Assembly: GCA_017425745.1 (NCBI GenBank)
Contig: JAFOXT010000369.1
Coordinates: 1 to 5,485 of the forward strand
Length of the DNA: 5,485 nucleotides
Direction of reading: 5' to 3'
DNA from: Clostridia bacterium
Lineage (GTDB): Bacteria; Bacillota; Clostridia; Oscillospirales; Acutalibacteraceae
Shown here piece after piece: positions 1 to 4,923 of the stretch (the stretch's first letter is position 1; every line of letters starts with the position of its first letter). A program made the translations under genes and the position numbers. Under the pieces are notes generated by a model. The model had not been told where the DNA came from. It ran no database searches and worked only from the letters and a program-made list of their open reading frames with translations.

Positions 1-1
1 T

Positions 2-460
2 GAAGATCCCACAGATCCTTCACAGCCTGAAGATCCTACAGATCCCTCACAGCCTGAAGAACCCACAGATCCTTCACAGCCCGAAGATCCTACAGATCCC
101 TCACAGCCTGAAGATCCCACAGATCCTTCACAGCCTGAAGAACCCACAGATCCTTCACAGCCTGAAGAACCCACAGATCCTTCACAGCCTGAAGAACCTA
201 CAGATCCTTCGCAGCCTGAAGATCCTACAGAACCCTCACAGCCTGAAGATCCTACAGATCCTTCACAGCCTGAAGATCCTACAGATCCTTCACAGCCTGA
301 GGAACCCACTGATCCTTCACAGCCTGAAGAACCCACAGATCCTTCACAGCCTGAAGATCCTACTGATCCCTCACAGCCCGAAGATCCTACAGAACCCTCA
401 CAGCCCGAAGATCCTACAGATCCTTCAGAACCCGAGGAACCCACTGATCCTTCAGAGCCC
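2..460 (+). repeat. 17 x 27-bp in-frame tandem repeat encoding E[D/E]PT[D/E]PS[Q/E]P
   Basis: Seventeen contiguous 27-bp units run without indels from the window edge, so more may lie upstream. Each encodes E-[D/E]-P-T-[D/E]-P-S-[Q/E]-P. Pro 3, 6 and 9, Thr4, Ser7 and Glu1 are invariant. The only amino-acid changes are D/E at positions 2 and 5, and Q to E at position 8 in units 16 and 17; other differences are synonymous (ccc/cct, aca/act, gaa/gag, tca/tcg). Units 6, 7 and 13 are identical, as are 10 and 11, 2 and 4, and 1 and 5. By my count the array has 53 acidic, 51 proline and no basic residues in 153 positions. It is probably an extended, rigid, strongly negative linker, such as a wall-spanning stalk, between the missing N-terminus and the Fn3 modules. 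Confidence 0.97.
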
Positions 461-1957
461 GAAGTTCCTGAAGTGATTGTACCTGCTAATGTAGATCTTA
501 CTCTTAGCTCAGGCAAGAACGGTGTTGTTCTTAGCTGGGCAGATGCATTTGAATTCCTTGGTGATGATTACGCTTATGCAGTAGGCTACAGAATTTATCG
601 CAAAACTGCTGACAGCAATTGGAAGAGAATTGCTACTGTTGGTGATGCAAACGAATATGTAGATATTAAGGCTGCTTACGGTGAAACATATTATTATGTT
701 ATCAGAGCATTCTACAACACCGCTGAAGGCGAAGTAATTATTGGCGGTTATGATGAAGCAGGATTTGAAATTTCACCCAAGTATGTTATTACTCCTGAAA
801 TCACTGAGGTTTCACTTCAGAAGAACAGATACATCAAGATCGTTTGGACAAGCATTCCCGGTGCAACAAAGTATGCACTTTACAGAGCTACAAGTCCCGA
901 TGGCAAGTTCACAAAGATTTATGTTGGTTCAATCCGTAAGTTTGCTGATAAGACAGCTACACCCGGCGAAACATATTATTACAAGGTTAAGGCATATACA
1001 GATGATAAAGGCAGCTCAGCTTCAGAGCTTGCATCATATCAGTACAAGGTAGCTGCTCCCGTAATTAAGGGCAACCTTGCTTCAAAGGAAAACTCAGTAA
1101 AGCTTGAATGGTCAAAGGTTAAGGGTGCAGACGGTTACAAGATTTACCGTAAATCAAACAGCGGTGATTCATGGACTCTTATCAAAACAATTAAGAACGG
1201 TGACACAACATCATATGTAAACAAGAATCTCAACGGCAGATATTACTTCGCAGTAAGAGCTTATTACAAAGATGGTGAAAAGACCGTTAACGGTGCTCTT
1301 TCAGAAACAATCAAGGCAAGAACACTTGCTAAGGTTAAAACTGTAAAGGTAACAACAGATAAAGAAAATTACACTAACACTATCAAGTGGTCAAAGGTTT
1401 CCGGTGCAACTGGCTATCAGCTTTATGCAAAGGTAGCAGGCGGTGAATGGGAACACATCGTAACAACTGAAGCAGGCATCAGAGCATTTACTCATCTTGT
1501 TTCAGCAAATACAATTCACTATTATAAGGTGAGAGCTGTTTACGCTTCAACAGTTTCAGCTTTCTCAGACACTGTTAAATCAGATATCAACATTATTCCC
1601 AGCTTTACAGTATCACTTCCTTCAAATAAAATCAGCAAGCCTGAATATATTACTGTAAAAATCAAGAACAATACTAAGAAGGAAATGGTTATCTACGCTG
1701 CAGGAGCAACATATGCTTACGGTGAAGATACATATACACTTATTATGTCAAACAGCACAAAGGAAAGCTTCGTTGAAAACGTTAAGATTCCTTCAGGCAA
1801 GACAGTTACAGTTTATATGTTCCCGTATGATTATGTTGACAGCTACCGTAAGGACGGTGCAGTTGGTTTCCTTCTTGAAACAAACAACGATATCTTCGTA
1901 GTAGCTTCAAGTGTTGTATACGGCACACAGGCTTATTACTACGGCAGCACAAAATAA
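2..1957 (+). CDS. Secreted/surface protein with Pro/Asp/Glu repeat linker and four Fn3-like modules (5' partial)
   Basis: The frame is open from the left edge to the TAA at 1955-1957, giving 651 visible residues; the true start and any signal peptide lie outside. The GTG at 473 is an internal Val codon: the frame runs through it with no stop and no Shine-Dalgarno precedes it. Visible residues 1-153 are 17 nine-residue repeats. Four fibronectin-III-like modules follow at about 160-262, 263-350, 351-443 and 444-531. Each has a strand-B Trp (W179, W282, W370, W463), a strand-C motif such as GYRIYRK, KYALYRA, GYKIYRK or GYQLYAK, and a strand-F YYxVxA motif such as GETYYYKVKAY. Residues 532-651 form a Tyr-rich, beta-rich C-terminal domain I do not recognise. 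No LPXTG motif, dockerin, SLH domain or C-terminal membrane helix is visible, so any anchor or catalytic domain must be upstream. Family knowledge suggests an extracellular spacer or adhesion role; the actual function is unknown. Confidence 0.9.
   Translation, partial: EDPTDPSQPEDPTDPSQPEEPTDPSQPEDPTDPSQPEDPTDPSQPEEPTDPSQPEEPTDPSQPEEPTDPSQPEDPTEPSQPEDPTDPSQPEDPTDPSQPEEPTDPSQPEEPTDPSQPEDPTDPSQPEDPTEPSQPEDPTDPSEPEEPTDPSEPEVPEVIVPANVDLTLSSGKNGVVLSWADAFEFLGDDYAYAVGYRIYRKTADSNWKRIATVGDANEYVDIKAAYGETYYYVIRAFYNTAEGEVIIGGYDEAGFEISPKYVITPEITEVSLQKNRYIKIVWTSIPGATKYALYRATSPDGKFTKIYVGSIRKFADKTATPGETYYYKVKAYTDDKGSSASELASYQYKVAAPVIKGNLASKENSVKLEWSKVKGADGYKIYRKSNSGDSWTLIKTIKNGDTTSYVNKNLNGRYYFAVRAYYKDGEKTVNGALSETIKARTLAKVKTVKVTTDKENYTNTIKWSKVSGATGYQLYAKVAGGEWEHIVTTEAGIRAFTHLVSANTIHYYKVRAVYASTVSAFSDTVKSDINIIPSFTVSLPSNKISKPEYITVKIKNNTKKEMVIYAAGATYAYGEDTYTLIMSNSTKESFVENVKIPSGKTVTVYMFPYDYVDSYRKDGAVGFLLETNNDIFVVASSVVYGTQAYYYGSTK
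479..1594 (+). repeat. Four tandem Fn3-like domain modules (diverged protein-level repeats)
   Basis: Four modules of about 90-100 residues are encoded back to back inside the Fn3 protein. They share a core Trp, a G-x-x-x-Y-x-[IL]-Y segment about 8-17 residues later, and a [YH]YYxVxA strand near the end. Modules 2 to 4 carry the [SP]G-A-[TD]-x-Y turn (IPGATKY, VKGADGY, VSGATGY) typical of bacterial Fn3 domains. Module 1 is longer in its B-C loop (ADAFEFLGDDYAYAV). They are diverged at DNA level, unlike the young 27-bp array next to them. Boundaries are estimated by eye. Confidence 0.8.
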
Positions 1958-1968
1958 ACAAATAATAA

Positions 1969-1998
1969 AGCAGTCAGAGTTTTCGGACTCTGACTGCT
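1969..1998. terminator. Rho-independent terminator, probably bidirectional, at convergent gene ends
   Basis: A perfect 12-bp stem has AGCAGTCAGAGT at 1969-1980 and ACTCTGACTGCT at 1987-1998, with loop TTTCGG. It is followed on the + strand by GTTTTTATAT, a good U-tract for the Fn3 gene, whose stop is 11 bp upstream. Read on the - strand, the stem is preceded by an A-rich run and followed by TTATTATTTGTTT, so it can also end the metallophosphoesterase transcript. It fills most of the 61-bp gap between the convergent genes. Confidence 0.93.
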
Positions 1999-2018
1999 GT
2001 TTTTATATTCAGCTTTAA

Positions 2019-3341
2019 TTAAACTGTAATTTCACCTTTGAGAGCTTTACCTTGCTTTGCATATGGGCTTGAAGGCTTGATTTTTACTTGATAAACGCCT
2101 TCGTTTAGTACACCGAGGTTTACACTTAAATCGTCCTCAATTGCTGTTGTATAGCTTGAAAGAACAGTGTTTTCATATACTGTTTTGATTCCGTCAGCTA
2201 CTGTAACCTTGTAGCTTTCAGCTTCAAAATAGCCCTTTGCACTCGGGAAGGTGATTATAGTTTCGTTGTTTTCATTTACTGTTACTTTAATTTCAGCGCT
2301 TTCAGGGAAGCTTGGTCTGGTATCGAGTGAATACATATTACCCCAGTTGTAAATTCTGTTAAGTCTTTTAGCAGGGTTTTTAAGGTAATAATCACAGTTA
2401 TCGAAGAAAATCTTGTTTACTACATCAAATACTCTGATTCGGATATTTCCCTCTGCATCTGCTTCAACAATTGAATAAGAGCCCGAGTCAATTGAACCAT
2501 AGGCGTCACCGTTTATATAGTTGAGGTTGCCCATAAGACCTGCCAATGCACCTGTGCCCATAGCTGTGAATGAGCCTTGCCAGAGTGTTCTGGGGTCAGC
2601 TGAGCAATAATGTGAGTGACCTGAGAAGTTTACAACCTGAGGATATTTTTCCAAAACTGTTCTAACGGAAATCTCGCTCCAGTTTACACTACCGTACACT
2701 GTAAGAGTAGGGTGGGGATGCTGAAAAACAAACACCGGCTTATTTTTGTCCTCTTTAGTTGCAATTTTAAGCTGTTCGTCAAGCCACTTGGTTTTGTCAC
2801 CGAAGTTTTCATTTTTATCACTGTAAGAAATACCAATAAAGTGATATCCGTTGATTACTGTGTGGATCTCTGTTTCTTCATTGATGTATTTTTTGTAGTT
2901 ATCAAATGCGTTTACGCCTTCAACTTCTCTTTCTTCAATGAATTCGTGGTTGCCCATAACTTCGAGCATTTTTGTGCCTTCTCTGAGGTTTTCTGAAACT
3001 ACCTTATGGTACATCTTGTATTCGTTTTCACGGCCCCAGTCTGTCATATCGCCGCAAACCATAACTGCATCGAGCTTGTTGTAGTTTTTATGGTTTTCAC
3101 TGTAAGCATAGCATTCATTGAACATTTCAGCAAATCTTTCTGCATTAACCTGATCTTCCTTGCCGTCAAGGTGAATATCACTACAGGCAGCAAAGCGTAT
3201 AACAGGTGTAAAGTCATCCGGAGCTTTCTCGGGTACTTTAAGTATTCCGCCCGTTACACTGTATACACTGAAGAGCGCGGTGAAAGCAATGGATATAATT
3301 TTATAAATTGTGTGGTTGAAAAAGTTTTTTGGTGATAACAT
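2019..3341 (-). CDS. Exported calcineurin-like metallophosphoesterase
   Basis: This 440-residue protein belongs to the calcineurin-like metallophosphoesterase superfamily (PF00149 type), which hydrolyses phosphomono- or diesters with a two-metal centre. All expected ligands are visible: D55-x-H57 (SDIHLD), D98 (GDMTD), N131-H132 (GNHE), H208 (FQHPH) and H242-x-H244 (GHSHY). A hydrophobic stretch at residues 11-33 follows Lys5 and has neither a lipobox nor a clear A-x-A site, so it is either a signal peptide or an uncleaved signal anchor; both place the enzyme outside the membrane. The catalytic domain spans about 46-310. Residues about 345-440 form a beta-rich, Fn3-like tail ending GEITV. The ATG is supported by AAGGAGAA five bases upstream. 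It is divergent from the PHP gene across 129 bp and convergent with the Fn3 gene. The substrate (phosphate ester, nucleotide or wall/lipid phosphodiester) cannot be told from sequence. Confidence 0.94.
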   Translation of the reverse strand: MLSPKNFFNHTIYKIISIAFTALFSVYSVTGGILKVPEKAPDDFTPVIRFAACSDIHLDGKEDQVNAERFAEMFNECYAYSENHKNYNKLDAVMVCGDMTDWGRENEYKMYHKVVSENLREGTKMLEVMGNHEFIEEREVEGVNAFDNYKKYINEETEIHTVINGYHFIGISYSDKNENFGDKTKWLDEQLKIATKEDKNKPVFVFQHPHPTLTVYGSVNWSEISVRTVLEKYPQVVNFSGHSHYCSADPRTLWQGSFTAMGTGALAGLMGNLNYINGDAYGSIDSGSYSIVEADAEGNIRIRVFDVVNKIFFDNCDYYLKNPAKRLNRIYNWGNMYSLDTRPSFPESAEIKVTVNENNETIITFPSAKGYFEAESYKVTVADGIKTVYENTVLSSYTTAIEDDLSVNLGVLNEGVYQVKIKPSSPYAKQGKALKGEITV

Positions 3342-3346
3342 AAAAA

Positions 3347-3354
3347 TTCTCCTT
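3347..3354 (-). promoter_or_regulatory. Shine-Dalgarno site of the metallophosphoesterase gene
   Basis: AAGGAGAA on the - strand lies five bases (TTTTT) before the ATG at 3341-3339. It is a near-complete complement to the 16S rRNA 3' end and fixes the start codon. Confidence 0.9.
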
Positions 3355-3381
3355 ATGCGTAAAAATTTACATACTCAATAC

Positions 3382-3410
3382 TTGAAAAGATTCAATAAGT
3401 TGTATATAAT
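3382..3410 (+). promoter_or_regulatory. Sigma-A-type promoter for the PHP gene
   Basis: The -35 box TTGAAA (3382-3387) and the perfect -10 box TATAAT (3405-3410) are separated by exactly 17 bp. Predicted transcription begins near 3417, giving a leader of about 54 nt. The -35 box lies inside a short dyad, TTGAA-AAGA-TTCAA (3382-3395), which could be an operator half or chance in AT-rich DNA. Confidence 0.85.
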
Positions 3411-3439
3411 AAATTAGCACATATTTACATTTATGTCAA
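3411..3439 (-). promoter_or_regulatory. Sigma-A-type promoter for the metallophosphoesterase gene
   Basis: On the - strand, a perfect TTGACA -35 box (3439-3434) is followed after 17 bp by TAATTT (3416-3411), preceded by TGC, an extended -10 (TGn) motif that can make up for a weak -10 box. Predicted start is near 3404, with a leader of about 63 nt. Its -10 directly abuts the -10 of the opposite promoter. The -10 hexamer itself is only a partial match, so this call is weaker than its partner. Confidence 0.62.
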
Positions 3440-3444
3440 ATATG
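3420..3444. promoter_or_regulatory. 25-nt near-perfect dyad; candidate operator or leader hairpin
   Basis: Left arm CATATTTACAT (3420-3430) and right arm ATGTCAAATATG (3433-3444) are complementary over 11 bp apart from one extra C at 3437, around a central TT. The dyad covers the -35 box of the - strand promoter and the first transcribed bases of the PHP transcript. It could bind a dimeric regulator controlling both genes or form an AU-rich hairpin at the 5' end of the PHP mRNA. It has no U-tract and is not a terminator. The function is inferred from symmetry and position only. Confidence 0.55.
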
Positions 3445-3457
3445 AATTTACTAATAA

Positions 3458-3464
3458 AAAGGAG
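3458..3464 (+). promoter_or_regulatory. Shine-Dalgarno site of the PHP gene
   Basis: AAAGGAG ends six bases before the ATG at 3471. This is a strong site with normal spacing, and it fixes the start just ahead of a classical signal peptide. Confidence 0.92.
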
Positions 3465-3470
3465 AAAATT

Positions 3471-4862
3471 ATGAAAAATTCAAAAAAGGTTATTTCCGTT
3501 TTTATTGCACTGTTAGTTGCAATAAGTTCTCTTTCCTGCTTTGCTTATGCAAGTAATGGAGACTACAGAATTGTATCACCTTACGAAGATATAATCTGGG
3601 AAGGGGAGAATGCACACACAGCTTATAAGGGCAATCTCCACACACATTCAACAGTAAGTGATGCTTCTGTTGATTACCCTGAAATGATTAAAGAATATTA
3701 TAATCAGGGTTATGATTTCCTTGCTATGACTGACCACGGTGTTACAGGTAAAGCGTGGAATGAAAAGCAGGCACAGTTACCTCTTTATCTTTATCAGTAT
3801 ATTACAGGCCACACTGTAACAAAACTTACTGATGAAGAATTTATTGGTATCACAACAGGTACATATCCTCTCTACGACGGCACAATCAGAGGTACAGGAA
3901 TGACTTGTGTTACAGGCGGTAACGAGCTTTCAAATATGACACTTACCAAGAGCCATATAAACGGCTTCTTCCTTTCTGAAGGTGTCGGTAACGGCTACGC
4001 AGGCAAAGAAAACGGCTATAAAGAATCAATCGCTTACATTGACAGACACGGCGGTCTTTCACATATCAATCATCCCGGTGACTGGCTTGAAACAAACGTT
4101 GATATGAATAACGTTTACGACGAAGATGCAATTGATATGTTCTCAGATATTCTTCTCACTTACGATTCATGCCTTGGTATGGAGGTGTTCAACGAAGATA
4201 ACGGCCCAACAAACTACGACCGTATTCTTTGGGATAATCTTCTTATGAGCGTTCTTCCTTACGGCAGAAGTGTAATCGGTTTTTCAAACAGTGATGCACA
4301 CGACCTTGAGCACGTTGATACTTCATTTTCAATTTATATGATGAATGACAACAGTGTTGAAAGCGTAAAGGAAACAATGCAAAACGGTGCATTTTTCCCT
4401 GTTACTAGAAGACTTAAGGGAAATAATGTTATCGGACCTGCTAAAGAAATTGATGCAAGAAACACTGACATTCCTTATCCAATGTACGATTCAGTTGTTG
4501 TTGACGGTCACAAGGTTACTGTCAAAGTAAAGGATTGCAACAAGCTTCAGTGGATTGCAAACGGCAAGGTGATTTATTCACTGGATGTTACTCCTGATAT
4601 GTACGGCAAAGAAATCACAATCGACCTTGATACAATTGATGGTGCAGAAGAGTTTCTTTATATCAGATGTGAGCTTTTCGGCAAGGGCGGTATCTGTCTT
4701 ACACAGGCTCTTACAATTGATGACGGAACAGCACCTATGGAATACAAAAAGGAAGTTACCTTTGAATCAGTTTTATCTGATATCATCTTTGAATTCAAAT
4801 CAACAAGATTGTATGTAATCTTCCAGGAGCTTGTAAGACTTATTGCAGGCGAGCTCAGATAA
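3471..4862 (+). CDS. Secreted PHP-domain metal-dependent phosphoesterase/hydrolase
   Basis: This 463-residue protein has a clear signal peptide: Lys-rich start (MKNSKK), hydrophobic core at about 7-22, and likely cleavage after A-Y-A27. The SLSC at 20-23 does not fit a standard lipobox. The PHP (polymerase and histidinol phosphatase) metal centre is readable: H57-x-H59 (NLHTHS), D88-H89 (MTDHG), E152 (GGNELS), H198 with H201 (LSHINHPG), E238 (MEVFNE) and D275-x-H277 (NSDAHD). The overall form resembles the CehA/McbA-type PHP proteins. Known relatives cleave phosphate esters or nucleic acids with two or three metals; substrate assignment here would be a guess. Residues about 335-420 form a beta-rich accessory region. 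Residues about 429-463 form an amphipathic, hydrophobic C-terminal segment. Codon use matches the neighbours. It is divergent from the metallophosphoesterase gene and is its own transcription unit with a promoter and terminator. Confidence 0.93.
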   Translation: MKNSKKVISVFIALLVAISSLSCFAYASNGDYRIVSPYEDIIWEGENAHTAYKGNLHTHSTVSDASVDYPEMIKEYYNQGYDFLAMTDHGVTGKAWNEKQAQLPLYLYQYITGHTVTKLTDEEFIGITTGTYPLYDGTIRGTGMTCVTGGNELSNMTLTKSHINGFFLSEGVGNGYAGKENGYKESIAYIDRHGGLSHINHPGDWLETNVDMNNVYDEDAIDMFSDILLTYDSCLGMEVFNEDNGPTNYDRILWDNLLMSVLPYGRSVIGFSNSDAHDLEHVDTSFSIYMMNDNSVESVKETMQNGAFFPVTRRLKGNNVIGPAKEIDARNTDIPYPMYDSVVVDGHKVTVKVKDCNKLQWIANGKVIYSLDVTPDMYGKEITIDLDTIDGAEEFLYIRCELFGKGGICLTQALTIDDGTAPMEYKKEVTFESVLSDIIFEFKSTRLYVIFQELVRLIAGELR

Positions 4863-4876
4863 AACGAAAATAATTA

Positions 4877-4907
4877 ATGACGGATATCTCAAACAGATAT
4901 CCGTCAT
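4877..4907. terminator. Rho-independent terminator, probably bidirectional
   Basis: A perfect 13-bp stem has ATGACGGATATCT at 4877-4889 and AGATATCCGTCAT at 4895-4907, with loop CAAAC. On the + strand it is followed by ATATTTTG and sits 14 bp after the PHP stop codon. On the - strand it is followed by TAATTATTTTCGTTTT, so it should also end the SGNH hydrolase transcript. It lies in the 61-bp gap between convergent genes. Confidence 0.9.
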
Positions 4908-4923
4908 ATTTTGTAATCTGAAC

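Noticed and set aside
2..460. CRISPR array or other non-coding direct repeat
   Set aside because: Units are contiguous with no unique spacers, the period is a multiple of three, and changes are mostly synonymous within the Fn3 protein frame. It is a coding repeat.
741..1052. Open frame overlapping the Fn3 modules in another frame
   Set aside because: It is out of frame with clear Fn3 motifs, and its composition (Leu/His/Arg/Gln-rich) is typical of a shifted reading of this codon usage. The same holds for 1713-1901 and, within the PHP gene, 4585-4818.
2712..3335. Two + strand open frames (2712-2996 and 3006-3335) opposite the metallophosphoesterase gene
   Set aside because: They are antisense shadows of a gene with all its catalytic motifs. 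They lack Shine-Dalgarno sites and recognisable domains.
3366..3430. Two TTTACAT heptamers (3366-3372 and 3424-3430) resembling half-sites of the Bacillus-type PhoP box
   Set aside because: A Pho box needs tandem half-sites at about 11-bp spacing. These are 58 bp apart and their 11-bp neighbours match poorly, so phosphate control is not supported by sequence.
3342..3470. Riboswitch or T-box in the divergent intergenic region
   Set aside because: Both predicted leaders are only about 54 and 63 nt, AT-rich, with no terminator/antiterminator pair or recognisable aptamer core.
3531..3545. Lipoprotein signal (SLSC) in the PHP protein
   Set aside because: The residue at -3 is Ser rather than Leu/Val/Ile, and a better signal peptidase I site (A-Y-A) follows four residues later.
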